DNA of 64,000 nt from Chitinophaga sp. (GCF_017745275.1 NZ_JAGHZS010000004.1:62001-126000), one strand, 5' to 3'; counted from the first letter of the stretch, positions 53,667 through 63,619 are shown. The notes: generated by a model from the sequence alone, not told the origin. Numbers and translations are program-made.

Positions 53667-54788
53667 TTATTTGACGATGATTTCGTGCGTGTAATTCTTG
53701 TCTGTGGTGAAGTATACGTTGATATCGCAGTTCTTGTTATCTGCTTCGGAAGCAAACTTGTAGCAATATCCCCACTGGTCGTTGCCGGCAATAGGCTTCA
53801 GCTCCCAGAAGCTCAATGGCGTAGTGGCCGTAGGGCGACTGTTATCCGCGTTCGAACTGCCAAACCATTCTTCACCGGCATTGCCATCGCTATCCTTCAC
53901 GGCTAAACGAAATTTGTAACGCTCATCACGTCCCCAGGATTCCTGCTTGAAAGTGATCAATTGGTTCTTGATACTCCAGGTACCGTTTCCGGCATAACTA
54001 ATTTCAAATAAGAACTTATTCAGCGGCGCAAACCAGAGGCCGATGGTAGTTACTTCGGTCACAGAGGCAGCTGCGTTGTTGAAGTCGAGGCGCAGACGGT
54101 ATACTTTGGTACTGGCTGTTTGCTCATCTTCTCCCCCTTCTTTCACGGCTGTTCCGGCAATGGAATAAGTAACCGGTGTGCCGGTATTCCTGTTGGTGAA
54201 ATGATATTTACCATTTTTGAGAGAGGTATAAATTTCATATACCCCCGGTGCAGTGGATTTCAGCTTCAGCGCTTTCGACAGGTCAGCACCTGCTTCTGTA
54301 GCATCGCCGGTGAGAAATACATCCGTAGGAATTTCAGCGAAGCCATTAGGGCGTTCCACTTCAATGGTTTTGGCTTCTGTAGCTTTCTGGATATTATATC
54401 CTTTTGCCGCCAGCACGGTCCATTTCAATTTACCGGTAGCCAGGGAGGGAATGCCTGCTTTATTGGCGATGCTGTTCAGGTCTTTATGCGATAAGGTGAG
54501 CTTGTTTTGTACACCGCCGCCATCAGATGCGTATTTAGCTACGGGATTAGAGAAATCCCCGTTCTCTTTATCAAAGGCCACTTCATAGATCACCAGTGAA
54601 CCATCTTCTGCACGGGCCTGATCCCATTCGAAGCTCAACGTGGCGCTGGTAGCCGGTTGCAGCTTAACGTATTTATTGTCGAGCGGCGCTGTGAGCTTCG
54701 CTACGGGTTGTATATTGGTATTGAGTGTATAGTCTTTTTTACAGCTAAACAATATCACACTCAGCAGGATCATGAAATATTTTTGCAT
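53667..54788 (-). CDS. SusE/SusF-type outer-membrane glycan-binding lipoprotein
   Basis: Lipoprotein of 373 residues, lipobox LFSC (Cys16). The N-terminal SusE domain (AKLTAPLDNKYVKLQPATSATLSFEWDQA) is followed by a second beta-sandwich region and a C-terminal SusF/SusE-like part (SIKNQLITFKQESWGRDERYKFRLAV). It lies 6 bp before the GH76 gene and 25 bp after the SusD gene. It would bind glycan chains on the cell surface. Confidence 0.88.
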   Translation of the reverse strand: MQKYFMILLSVILFSCKKDYTLNTNIQPVAKLTAPLDNKYVKLQPATSATLSFEWDQARAEDGSLVIYEVAFDKENGDFSNPVAKYASDGGGVQNKLTLSHKDLNSIANKAGIPSLATGKLKWTVLAAKGYNIQKATEAKTIEVERPNGFAEIPTDVFLTGDATEAGADLSKALKLKSTAPGVYEIYTSLKNGKYHFTNRNTGTPVTYSIAGTAVKEGGEDEQTASTKVYRLRLDFNNAAASVTEVTTIGLWFAPLNKFLFEISYAGNGTWSIKNQLITFKQESWGRDERYKFRLAVKDSDGNAGEEWFGSSNADNSRPTATTPLSFWELKPIAGNDQWGYCYKFASEADNKNCDINVYFTTDKNYTHEIIVK

Positions 54789-54813
54789 GTTATTACAGTT
54801 TTAGGTGGATGGA

Positions 54814-56421
54814 TTACCAGTCTTGGTTTTGTGAAAGATTTTTGTTCTGATCGCGTTCAATGGTCGGTACAGGCCACAGGTAGTGTTTCGGGTTGGTAAA
54901 CAACCTGTTTTCTACGATGATATAACCGTTGGGGTCTTTGTTGAAAGCACCGGAAGTCACTTTAATCCCTCTCACCGGCCGGTTCATCACTACATCGGCG
55001 GTTTTCCAGCGGCGGATATCCAGTACCCGTAGTCCTTCGAACGCAAATTCAGCGCGTCTTTCCCGGCGGATCACCGCTTGTAGCTGCGATTGATTCAGGG
55101 CAGCGTTAAACTGGGTGGCGCCTGGGTCGGTAAAGCCAGCGCGACTGCGCAACGGCTGAATGGTTTGATTCCACACGGCGGCTGTCATCTGCCCCAGCTC
55201 ATTCTTTGCCTCCGCATACATCAGTAATATGTCTGCATAACGAATCAGGACCAGGTTTAACCCGGAAGCGTAGTTGGTGGCAGCACGGTCGTAGTATTTA
55301 TAGAAATAATAACCGGTAGGCGATGCCCCCTGGTCATCTACCGTGTTGGTAGAGGGGTTAGCGCCTGGCTTCGTCAGAATCGTTTGTACGTTACCGTTAA
55401 AGTCGGTCACTTTAGAGCCGTCGTGCAGGATGGTGGCTTCAAAGCGCGGGTCCCTGTTTACATACGGATTATTTTCATCATACCCGGAGCCGGCATCGCC
55501 GATGGCTTTACCGTTAGTCATGATGTAATCATTCACCAGGTCCTGCGTGGGAACCAGTACACTTCTCAGCGCGGCAATGGTTTGCGGCATAAACTGGCGC
55601 TGCTTATCGTATGTTCTGGCGCCGCCGTATTCAATATCCAGGATCACTTCACTGTTGTATTCATTGGCCACGGTAAACAAATTCGAATAGCTGTTAAACA
55701 GGGCATAACTGCCGTTATCTGTTTTGTTGATCAACTGCTCGCAGTCGGTTACAACGCCCTGCCATTCGCTGCGGAACAGGTGTACACGGGCGCTTAACGC
55801 AATAGCTGCACCACGGGTGATGCGTCCACGATCGCTCTGTGCCTGTTGTGTATTGGCAGGCAGGTCTTTCTGGATGTCGGCCAGCTCTGTTAATACAAAT
55901 TGCTGGATAGTGTTTTTATCGGTGCGGGCAATGGTACGTGATTGCTCAATGGTAATCAGGTCAGTATAAAAAGGTACGTCGCCGTACCAGGCTGTGAGCT
56001 GAAAATAAGCGTAGGCGCGGATAAAGCGGGCTTCCGCGAGGATACGGCGCTTTAACGCCGCATCCATATTAGGTACCCGGTCGATGTTGGTGGTCACGGT
56101 ATTACAGCGACGGATAGTGGTATAGTAATAAGGCCAGGTGTCTACTACGCGGCCATTGGCGCCATCATAGCCTCCATTGGCAATAGCGTTTACATTCAGT
56201 AAACCACCGCCGCTGTTATAGGCATTGTCGCTGAGGGCTTCATCTCCAAAAAAATAATCATCCTTGGACAGGTGCTCATAACAAGCGGTGAGTGCATCCA
56301 GCGCGTCCTGGGAATTACGCCAGTAAGCCGTTTCGGTAAACTCCCGCGTGATGGGCTGATCCAGCTTACGACAGCCAAACAATCCCGCGGCTACTAATAT
56401 TGATAGAAATATTTTCTTCAT
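54814..56421 (-). CDS. susD: RagB/SusD-family nutrient-binding lipoprotein
   Basis: 535 residues, lipobox LFGC (Cys17). SusD features: the N-terminal region EFTETAYWRNSQDALDALTACYEHL, TPR-like helices, and the C-terminal QLQAVIRRERRAEFAFEGLRVLDIRRWK. It caps the SusC transporter and captures oligosaccharides. The genes of the locus are separated by 6 to 47 bp and are one operon. Confidence 0.94.
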   Translation of the reverse strand: MKKIFLSILVAAGLFGCRKLDQPITREFTETAYWRNSQDALDALTACYEHLSKDDYFFGDEALSDNAYNSGGGLLNVNAIANGGYDGANGRVVDTWPYYYTTIRRCNTVTTNIDRVPNMDAALKRRILAEARFIRAYAYFQLTAWYGDVPFYTDLITIEQSRTIARTDKNTIQQFVLTELADIQKDLPANTQQAQSDRGRITRGAAIALSARVHLFRSEWQGVVTDCEQLINKTDNGSYALFNSYSNLFTVANEYNSEVILDIEYGGARTYDKQRQFMPQTIAALRSVLVPTQDLVNDYIMTNGKAIGDAGSGYDENNPYVNRDPRFEATILHDGSKVTDFNGNVQTILTKPGANPSTNTVDDQGASPTGYYFYKYYDRAATNYASGLNLVLIRYADILLMYAEAKNELGQMTAAVWNQTIQPLRSRAGFTDPGATQFNAALNQSQLQAVIRRERRAEFAFEGLRVLDIRRWKTADVVMNRPVRGIKVTSGAFNKDPNGYIIVENRLFTNPKHYLWPVPTIERDQNKNLSQNQDW

Positions 56422-56440
56422 AACATTGATTGTTTAGGCA

Positions 56441-59400
56441 TCAAAACTTAATATCCAAACCAAAGGCAAAAGTGGCTGCATTCGGATAATTACGGCCGGC
56501 AATAGCGTTATAATTATTCATGAGCATCTTGTCGTCGAATTGCGTAAACTCAGGATCTACACCTAGTTGACGGAATCGCTTCGGTGTGATCGTAACCAGG
56601 TTCTGGCTGGTAAAGTATACCCTTACACCCTGCATGTTGGCTCTTCTCAGCAGAGATGCCGGCAGGTTATAGCCGATCTGCAGATTTTTCAGTCGCAGGT
56701 ATTTGGTGTCAAACAGCCAGTAGTCGGAATACGCGAAGTTGTTGGCATCCGCTGCACCGATGGTCAGGCGCGGATAAGTAGCGCCCGGGTTGGTAGGTGT
56801 CCAGCGGTCCAGGTGTTGCACCATGGCGTGATCTTCGTTGTTGTGGAAGGCTTCCACAATATCGCCTCGCATGAACTGCGTACGTTTGCCTACGCCCTGC
56901 CAGAACATGGTGAGATCAAAGTTTTTCCAGCTTACATTATAAGTGAACCCGAAAGTATAGCGTGGGAAAGGATTACCGAAAATGTAGCGATCGTTCTCAT
57001 CAATCACACCATCTTTGTTACGGTCAATGTATTTAATATCTCCCGGGTTTACCTGTTGATTATAGGCAAATGGTACTTTAGGCGCGTTCTTGATATCGTC
57101 CAGGTTTTGATAGAGGCCATTGGATTTGTAGCCGTAGTAAGAAGCAATCGGGTATCCTTCTTTGATGATAAAGGTTACATCCGAGCCACGAACAGACTCC
57201 TGCCCGAATTTAATCACCTTGTTCAGGTTATCAGCGATGTTAAAGCCAAAGGTATGCTGGAAAGCGCCGGTAGTAGCGTGATATGCCAAAGCCAACTCCC
57301 AGCCCTTATTATTTACCTTCCCAACGTTTTCCAGTGGAGCAGCCGTTCCTGCTGTTCCCGGAACTGTTTGGAACAGGTAAATACCGTCGGTCATCTTATT
57401 AAAATAATCGAAGGATGCGGTGAGCTTACCCCGGAAGAAATCTGCATCGATGCCATAGTTACCCATCGTGGAAATTTCCCACTGTAACAGGTTGTTGAAG
57501 GTGGAGAAGGTATTACCGGGAGCAATGGAGTTATTGAAAGAATAGTTGGCGTTATTGATAGATACTCTCGACAGGTAATTAAATCCACCGATGTTGGAGT
57601 TACCCACCTGGCCCCAGGAATAACGCAGTTTGAAATTACCGATCCGCTCCTTTATGTCCTGCATAAAGTCTTCCTCGGTGATTCTCCAGCCCAGTGAGAA
57701 GGCCGGGAAGAACTGCCAGCGATGGCCCGGCGCCAGCTTGGAAGAGCCATCGTAACGCCAGGTAACTTCCGCCAGGTACTTGTCGCCATATGAATAGTTA
57801 AAACGGCCAAACAGGGAGTTCAATGCATACAGGTTGGGATTGGCTAAATCATTGTATGTACCGATGTCTTTATAATCGTATGTACCATCTGCTTTGGGAA
57901 TATAACCACCACCGATGCCCCAGTTGGGGTCCAGGTTGGTAGTACCGTAACGGGTAGCGCGGAAACCATATCCTTCATCCACCGCATCACTGCGCACGCC
58001 TACCTGTCCTTTTACATAATGTTTACCGAAGGTGTTCTCATACTCCGCTGTGGCGTATACGTTCGTGGTCAGATCTTTGTATTCATCCTGCTGTAGCTGG
58101 TTATACTGTGGCGGGGTGGCCGTGGTATAGTAAGGCGCGTAGGTGAACTTATTCGTACGGGCGTTGAGGTTATTAATATTATAAACGCCGGAAGCATTCA
58201 GGTTAATTTTAAAGTGGTTTACCGGCGTGATGACTACGTCGAGACCTCCCATCAGGTTATCGATGGTTCTCTGGTTATAGCCGCCTTCTGCGAGTAATGC
58301 GATCATGCTGTTGCTGGTAAGACTGGGTACTACCCAGTTGCCCAAAGAGTCTTTCACGGCATTGGTACGGGGTACACGCATGGCATCGCGCATAAGCAAC
58401 CCGATATCCGCTTGTTGTGTACGATACAAAGAACGGGTATACGCCGCGTTGGCATTTACTTTCACGTATTTGCTAACGTCAACGGATACATTTAAACGGG
58501 CGTTGTATCTTTTGTAATAGAAATCCTGTGGTACGTATTTATTCTGCAGCATGTTGCCCTGGTCGAGGTAGCCTACAGAAAAGAGGTAACTGCTGCTTTT
58601 ACCGCCGCCGGTTAAGCTCAGGCTATGATTTTGCTGCGGTGTGTATTTGCGGATCATTTCATGCAGCATGGCAGGTTCTGAGCCGCGGTCGTGCCAGTAC
58701 CGGATGTTTTCCGGGGTGAACTGTGGTGTTTTACCGGAGTTCACCAGCGCTTCATTTTTCAGCGTCATATATTCCCAGGCTTCCACGTTGCGGGGTAGTG
58801 TGGTTGGCATTTGCCAGCCATACATGCCGTTGTATTGCACCGAAGGGCGTTCATCTTTTTTCCCTCTTTTGGTGGTGATGTAGATCACGCCGTTGGCGGC
58901 CTGTGAGCCGTAGATGGCGGACGATGCAGCATCTTTTAATACCGAGATCGTTTCCACATCGTAGGGATTGAGGTTTTGTAACCCTGCGCTGCCGGCCTGT
59001 ATACCGTCAATGATCACGAGCGGGGCATTACCGGTTAAACTACCTACGCCACGGATGTTCATCACCATACCGGCGCCGGGTTCAGCGGTAGCCTGTTGCA
59101 TGATCAGGTTGGGCGCCTGTCCCTGTAAGGCCTGGAACATATTTACTGCCGGGCGGCTGGTAATATCTTTCGAATTAACGGTGCTGATGGCGGCGGTTAC
59201 CTGTCCTTTTTTCTGTTGGCCATAAGCGGTGATCACTACTTCACCAAGATCTTTGGAATCTACGTTGAGCATGGTCACAATACTGGTTCTGCCGGAGATA
59301 TTAATTTCGGAAGATATATACCCGATAGAGGAAAATATCAATACACCGTTGGCCGCGTTGGCAGGGATTTTCAGGGTGTAGTTACCGTCGGCGGCGGTAA

Positions 59401-59923
59401 CGGTACCGATGGTTTGTCCCTTCAGGCGGATGTTGGCGCCGGGAATGGCTTGTCCCTTGTTATCTACTACCCTGCCGGTGATGGTGATTTCCTGTTGCTG
59501 ATCGTTGATAACGGAAACGCCTCTACGTTTCAGAATGATTTTATTGGCGATGAATTCGTAGTTGATTTCCCTGGGCAGGAGGATCATTTGCAGTACATCA
59601 TCCAGTTTATTATCTTTTACATTCAGCGATATTTTCTGTGTGGCTTTGATATCGTCATTGGCGTATACAAACACGAGGGAGGTTTGTGCTTCAATTTTCT
59701 CCAGTACCTGTGCCAGGCTGGCATTTTCTACCTGCAGGCTGACCAGGTAGTTGAGTGCGGGTGATCTTTCCTTCTCTTTTGCCGGTTCATGTTGTACCTG
59801 CCGCCTTATACCTGCTGCGTAGGCTACCTGCGCATGCAGATCCAGCATGCTCAGCAGCGACAGGCAGATAAGCAGGGATCCTAAAGGTGGACGAAAAGAA
59901 GGCTTGTATAGTTCCTTTCTCAT
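56441..59923 (-). CDS. susC: SusC/RagA TonB-linked outer membrane transporter with STN domain
   Basis: 1160 residues. Order: signal (1-35), STN (secretin/TonB N-terminal) domain at about 66-116 (ENASLAQVLEKIEAQTSLVFVYANDD), carboxypeptidase-regulatory-like domain at about 145-225, TonB-box region (EVVITAYGQQKKGQVTAAIS), plug with the GVGSLTGNAPLVIIDG motif, and the 22-strand barrel. The STN domain is the part that contacts FecR, consistent with the sigma/FecR pair directly upstream (47 bp). Likely imports mannan oligosaccharides. Confidence 0.95.
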   Translation of the reverse strand: MRKELYKPSFRPPLGSLLICLSLLSMLDLHAQVAYAAGIRRQVQHEPAKEKERSPALNYLVSLQVENASLAQVLEKIEAQTSLVFVYANDDIKATQKISLNVKDNKLDDVLQMILLPREINYEFIANKIILKRRGVSVINDQQQEITITGRVVDNKGQAIPGANIRLKGQTIGTVTAADGNYTLKIPANAANGVLIFSSIGYISSEINISGRTSIVTMLNVDSKDLGEVVITAYGQQKKGQVTAAISTVNSKDITSRPAVNMFQALQGQAPNLIMQQATAEPGAGMVMNIRGVGSLTGNAPLVIIDGIQAGSAGLQNLNPYDVETISVLKDAASSAIYGSQAANGVIYITTKRGKKDERPSVQYNGMYGWQMPTTLPRNVEAWEYMTLKNEALVNSGKTPQFTPENIRYWHDRGSEPAMLHEMIRKYTPQQNHSLSLTGGGKSSSYLFSVGYLDQGNMLQNKYVPQDFYYKRYNARLNVSVDVSKYVKVNANAAYTRSLYRTQQADIGLLMRDAMRVPRTNAVKDSLGNWVVPSLTSNSMIALLAEGGYNQRTIDNLMGGLDVVITPVNHFKINLNASGVYNINNLNARTNKFTYAPYYTTATPPQYNQLQQDEYKDLTTNVYATAEYENTFGKHYVKGQVGVRSDAVDEGYGFRATRYGTTNLDPNWGIGGGYIPKADGTYDYKDIGTYNDLANPNLYALNSLFGRFNYSYGDKYLAEVTWRYDGSSKLAPGHRWQFFPAFSLGWRITEEDFMQDIKERIGNFKLRYSWGQVGNSNIGGFNYLSRVSINNANYSFNNSIAPGNTFSTFNNLLQWEISTMGNYGIDADFFRGKLTASFDYFNKMTDGIYLFQTVPGTAGTAAPLENVGKVNNKGWELALAYHATTGAFQHTFGFNIADNLNKVIKFGQESVRGSDVTFIIKEGYPIASYYGYKSNGLYQNLDDIKNAPKVPFAYNQQVNPGDIKYIDRNKDGVIDENDRYIFGNPFPRYTFGFTYNVSWKNFDLTMFWQGVGKRTQFMRGDIVEAFHNNEDHAMVQHLDRWTPTNPGATYPRLTIGAADANNFAYSDYWLFDTKYLRLKNLQIGYNLPASLLRRANMQGVRVYFTSQNLVTITPKRFRQLGVDPEFTQFDDKMLMNNYNAIAGRNYPNAATFAFGLDIKF

Positions 59924-59970
59924 AACGTAGTGGCGATTAAAATTGATTAAAAAGTAATGTTGGCTTTATA

Positions 59971-60984
59971 TTATTCTGCTATGACCAGTGTTGAATCGGT
60001 GATGTGGTAGTGGAATGCTTTGGATTTACTCAGGTAATACATGATATCTTCCAGGGAATTATTGTGGAAAGAGCCGGTAAGGCGATATTGTTTAGGCGCG
60101 TTGGCTTCAAACTCCACCCGTTTATTAAAGTTGCGTTCCAGGCTGGCGCCGATTTCCTCCAGTGTGGCATTCCGGAAAATGAGGCGACCTTCTGTCCAGG
60201 CTTTGTCTTCCGCGCCAATGGTATTTCCTTTCACGAGGGTACCACTGCTGGCGGTGAAGCTGACTTTTACATCCGGTGTAATCAGGATGGTATCGCTGAT
60301 TTTTTTCGCTTCCTCATACCGCGGAATAAATGCCACTTTCCCGGTTACAACAGCCGTTTGCACGGGTTCGTTTTCGTAAGCGCGGATATTGAAAGAGGTG
60401 CCCAATACCTTAATGGTACCTTTTTTCAGGTGTACAATAAAAGGGCGTTTGGCGTTGGTGGCTACATCAAAGAAGGCCTCTCCTTCCAGGAAGATCTCCC
60501 GGTTGTTGCCTTTAAATTTCTCCGGGTAGGTGAGTACACTTTCCGCATTCAGCCAGATTTTACTGCCGTCTGCCAGCTCAATAAAAGAGCGGGTAGCTTT
60601 GCCATTGCTGCGTTTCACCCATTGCTGACGGGGAGCTTCCGGGGAACGCTGGCCTTTGTTAAAGAAGTAGAAGGCGCCACCCAGCAGCAATACAGCCGCT
60701 GCTGCTGCCCATCGCCAGGTATTTATTCTTTTAATTTTTACAGGTGGAGATGGTAGTTCTTTTGGTGGCGACTTTATTTTTGCCAGCGTGCGCTGCAGGG
60801 CCTGTTCGGTATTTTCAGCCGCCTGCTGCTGGGTATCTTCGAAATAATGGTGCAAATGCGTATACCGTTCTTTGAGTAGGGGATGCTGTTCGAGCAGGGC
60901 ATTTAATTCCGACAGTTCTGCCGGAGTGGCCTCCCCGGCCAGTTTACGCGTTACCAGTAAGACGAAATGTGCTTCGTTTATCAT
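59971..60984 (-). CDS. FecR-family anti-sigma factor
   Basis: 337 residues. A cytoplasmic N-terminal helix region is followed by one membrane helix (about 92-110, WAAAAAVLLLGGAFYFF), a periplasmic FecR domain (FIELADGSKIWLNAESVLTYPEKF, IEVLGTSFNIRAYE-like) and a C-terminal DUF4974. It would hold the upstream ECF sigma factor until the SusC STN domain signals substrate. The distance to the sigma gene is 201 bp, larger than usual, because a long inverted repeat lies between them. Confidence 0.93.
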   Translation of the reverse strand: MINEAHFVLLVTRKLAGEATPAELSELNALLEQHPLLKERYTHLHHYFEDTQQQAAENTEQALQRTLAKIKSPPKELPSPPVKIKRINTWRWAAAAAVLLLGGAFYFFNKGQRSPEAPRQQWVKRSNGKATRSFIELADGSKIWLNAESVLTYPEKFKGNNREIFLEGEAFFDVATNAKRPFIVHLKKGTIKVLGTSFNIRAYENEPVQTAVVTGKVAFIPRYEEAKKISDTILITPDVKVSFTASSGTLVKGNTIGAEDKAWTEGRLIFRNATLEEIGASLERNFNKRVEFEANAPKQYRLTGSFHNNSLEDIMYYLSKSKAFHYHITDSTLVIAE

Positions 60985-61052
60985 AAAATGGAATCGTGTT
61001 CATAAGGAAGGACAGGATTTGGATGGGAAATTACTTACAGGGGAGAAAAATT

Positions 61053-61194
61053 TTTTTTTGAGCAGAAGGCATAAAGCAGAAAGCAAAAAGCCATCGGAGC
61101 GAGTGACTAGCGCGATTAATTAACTACTCTTCCGTTTTTATCACTCGCTCCAATGGCTTTTTGCTTTCTGCTTTATGCCTTCTGCTCAAAAAAA
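61053..61194. repeat. Long inverted repeat A between FecR and sigma genes
   Basis: Arms 61053-61106 and 61141-61194 pair along ~54 bp with one mismatch, around a 34-nt loop. The arm contains ATAAAGCAGAAAGCAAAAAG, which recurs in a second element at 61954-62073. The right arm reaches the stop codon of the sigma gene. Confidence 0.9.
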
Positions 61195-61800
61195 TCCCGG
61201 GAACGATAACGCCAGCAAGATCAGCAATGGCGGCAATATTTCTTTGCTTTTTCCAATAACGCCTAATCCTTCGTTGAGGCGACGCATGGCCCGGAAGAGT
61301 TGTGTTTCTACGGTTCTGGGAGAGATGCTCAGAATTTCGGCTACCTCTTTATATTTAAAACCATCTTCTTTGATCAGCTGAAATACGCGGCGGCATTGGG
61401 CCGGTAATGCGGCCACCAGCTGGTCCATTTTAAAGCGCATTTCTTTCCATTCCAGGTCACGTTCCAGGTCTACGCTGTTGCGCAGGTCGGCGGTATCGGA
61501 GCCGGAAAGTGGTACAATCCGCAAATGGGAATATTGTTCGAGGTAATTAAGGGAGTGATTTTTTACCGCCACAAAAAGGTATACTTCCAGGTTAGCTACT
61601 TGTTCCAGCTCTGCACGGCGGTTCCACAACTTTACGAAAACGTCTGATACAATTTCTTCAGCGGCTTCCCTGACATGTATATAGCGGATACAAAAGTGCA
61701 GCAGCCGGTCATATAAATGCCGAAACAGGCGGGAGAAAGCCTGCTCATCATCATAACGCGCAATCTGCATTTGCCATTCACGAATCTCATCCATGCTCAT
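61186..61800 (-). CDS. ECF-type RNA polymerase sigma factor of the PUL
   Basis: 204 residues, sigma region 2 (FSRLFRHLYDRLLHFCIRYIHVREAAEEIVSDVFVKLW) and region 4 (LPAQCRRVFQLIKEDGFKYKEVAEILSISPRTVETQLFRAMRRL), followed by a hydrophobic tail (LPPLLILLALSFPGFF) often seen in Bacteroidota sigma factors of this class. With the FecR gene downstream and SusC with an STN domain, it forms the usual cell-surface signalling trio. Flanked on both sides by related long hairpins. Confidence 0.94.
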   Translation of the reverse strand: MSMDEIREWQMQIARYDDEQAFSRLFRHLYDRLLHFCIRYIHVREAAEEIVSDVFVKLWNRRAELEQVANLEVYLFVAVKNHSLNYLEQYSHLRIVPLSGSDTADLRNSVDLERDLEWKEMRFKMDQLVAALPAQCRRVFQLIKEDGFKYKEVAEILSISPRTVETQLFRAMRRLNEGLGVIGKSKEILPPLLILLALSFPGFF

Positions 61801-61953
61801 GTCTATGCTAAAACGTTTTTGCTAAATGGACAAAAAAAAGAAATACTTTCCTTGACTGATCTGGTTGTTATTAAAAAGGTATGACCGGGTTGTCGTTCTT
61901 ACAAAAGCAATAATAGAAAAAAGGATTTAGAAAAACAAACGGTTGGAGAAAGC

Positions 61954-62073
61954 GGAAAGCATAAAGCAGAAAGCAAAAAGCTATTGAAGCGATTGATCAG
62001 TGCGAATTACTAATTAAATAGCCGCTTAGATCAATCGCTTCAATAGCTTTTTGCTTTCTGCTTTCAGCTTTCC
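61954..62073. repeat. Long inverted repeat B between sigma gene and small membrane protein gene
   Basis: Arms 61954-61998 and 62029-62073 pair along 45 bp with two mismatches, around a 30-nt loop. It is related to element A but differs in the inner stem by matching changes on both arms. No gene lies in the 283-bp gap 61801-62083. Confidence 0.9.
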
Positions 62074-62083
62074 ACTTTTAAAA

Positions 62084-62383
62084 TCAGCTTAATATATTAA
62101 AGGACACAAAAACGATCGTAATACTCACACAAATCAATGCCACCAGGAAGGTATAGTCGGCCACCAGCTCCAGTCGTTCGCCTCGTTTGGTCTGGCTGCT
62201 TTTCAGCGACAGGAAGGATAAGAGGCAGCTTGCCATCAGCAGGATGGCCGCGATCCCTGTACAATCATCAATAATTGTGGCGTGATTGAAGCGGGCCACT
62301 TTAATGGAAGTGAGTACAATCAGGCAAAACCCCAGCAGGTTGGTAGAAGTGTTCAGGATATGAGGTGATTTACTATTGTTCAT
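62084..62383 (-). CDS. Small three-helix membrane protein, unknown function
   Basis: 99 residues with three hydrophobic helices (STNLLGFCLIVLTSIKVA, GIAAILLMASCLLSFLSL, YTFLVALICVSITIVFVSF) and short charged loops. Two conserved-looking acidic residues occur in IIDDCTG. It is similar to small conserved membrane proteins of Bacteroidota without known function. The hairpin element B begins 10 bp beyond its stop codon. Confidence 0.65.
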   Translation of the reverse strand: MNNSKSPHILNTSTNLLGFCLIVLTSIKVARFNHATIIDDCTGIAAILLMASCLLSFLSLKSSQTKRGERLELVADYTFLVALICVSITIVFVSFNILS

Positions 62384-62470
62384 TTTATTTTGTTATTACT
62401 GATTAACAAATACTTCAGTATACGAATTGAAGAATTTTAGTTTATAGATTCGGCTGTACATTGGATTCTT

Positions 62471-63619
62471 ATGAAAAAAATAACACTTTTAGCCCTGTTA
62501 TGCTGGCCTTTCCTGATAAAGGCACAGCCTGCAAGCTATGTTCTGAAAGGCAAAATAAGGAAACAGAGCGGCCCACTACGGGTGTACCTTTTGCAGGCGA
62601 TCAATGACAAACTGATTGTAGACTCCACTGATGCCCACAACGGCGTATTCCGGATAACCGGCATGGTGGACGGGCCGGTCCGGGCCATACTGATCTTCAG
62701 TCATACCGGCCAGTACATGGACCTGACGAGTCTTCGTCCTGGTACCGATAGTAAACTTTTCTTCCTGGAAAAAGGCGATACTAAAATAGTGACGCAACAG
62801 AATGCCAGCAAGGCCCGTATTACCTCTCCCACCAATGAACAGGAAACAGAGTATAAAGATGCGCTGGCAAAAATAGATAAGTCGATTACCCAGATCAATA
62901 AAGCTTTTGTGAAGGCATCGCCGAAAGAACAGGCCGATCAGAACTTTATTCAAAAACTCGGTCAGCGGTATGCGCTGGCGATGGAGGCCAGGAAAATGAT
63001 GCAGTATAAATTTATCACGGAACATCCCACCTCTTTCCTCAGTCTCACTGCCCTGAAAGAACTCACCAACGCCCAATTGGAACCGGATCAGATTGAGCCG
63101 CTCTTTCAACAATTGACACGCGAGATACGAAATAGCGCCGAGGGCAAAGCCTTCCAGGCAGAAATTACCCAGGTCCGCAACCTGGATATCGGCCAGCAGG
63201 CGCCCGATTTTGAAGTGCAGGACATGAACGGGAAACCGGTACGTCTCTCTGATTTTAAAGGCAAAACCGTATTACTCGACTTCTGGGGGTCGTGGTATGC
63301 GCCATCCCGCAGGGCACATGAATACATCCGGGAAGCCTACCGGGCATTCAAGGATAAAAATTTCACGGTGATCAGTATCGCCCTCGATCCACCGGCCGAT
63401 CGCCCCTACCTGGAAAAGGCTATACAGGAAGACAGCCTCGTATGGACGAACCTCTCCGATCCTACCAAAGACCGGAACGACGCCGCCAAAGCCTTTGGTG
63501 TGAAAGTCATTCCGCAAAACTACCTGATAGATTCTACCGGTATGATTATTAATAAAGACCTGCATGGCCCGGCGCTCTCACAACAACTCAGCAGTCTTTT
63601 ACTCCCTGAGAATCCGTAA
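62471..63619 (+). CDS. TlpA/thioredoxin-like protein lacking both active-site cysteines
   Basis: 382 residues: signal peptide (MKKITLLALLCWPFLIKAQ), a DUF4369 N-terminal domain (about 22-130), a helical linker, and a C-terminal TlpA/AhpC-like thioredoxin domain (IGQQAPDFEVQDMNGKPVRLSDFKGKTVLLDFWGS). The expected CxxC after WGSW reads Tyr276-Ala-Pro-Ser279, so it cannot run a disulfide cycle there. The fold is otherwise intact (cis-Pro loop VKVIPQNYLIDSTG). It may have become a binding or chaperone protein, or it is a decaying paralogue. Confidence 0.88.
   Translation: MKKITLLALLCWPFLIKAQPASYVLKGKIRKQSGPLRVYLLQAINDKLIVDSTDAHNGVFRITGMVDGPVRAILIFSHTGQYMDLTSLRPGTDSKLFFLEKGDTKIVTQQNASKARITSPTNEQETEYKDALAKIDKSITQINKAFVKASPKEQADQNFIQKLGQRYALAMEARKMMQYKFITEHPTSFLSLTALKELTNAQLEPDQIEPLFQQLTREIRNSAEGKAFQAEITQVRNLDIGQQAPDFEVQDMNGKPVRLSDFKGKTVLLDFWGSWYAPSRRAHEYIREAYRAFKDKNFTVISIALDPPADRPYLEKAIQEDSLVWTNLSDPTKDRNDAAKAFGVKVIPQNYLIDSTGMIINKDLHGPALSQQLSSLLLPENP

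Noticed and set aside
56567..57487. 306-residue antisense frame inside susC
   Set aside because: The opposite frame encodes a clearly recognisable SusC barrel; the antisense protein has no domain or signal.
60004..60756. 250-residue antisense frame inside the FecR gene
   Set aside because: It is fully covered by a recognisable FecR protein and shows no family features.
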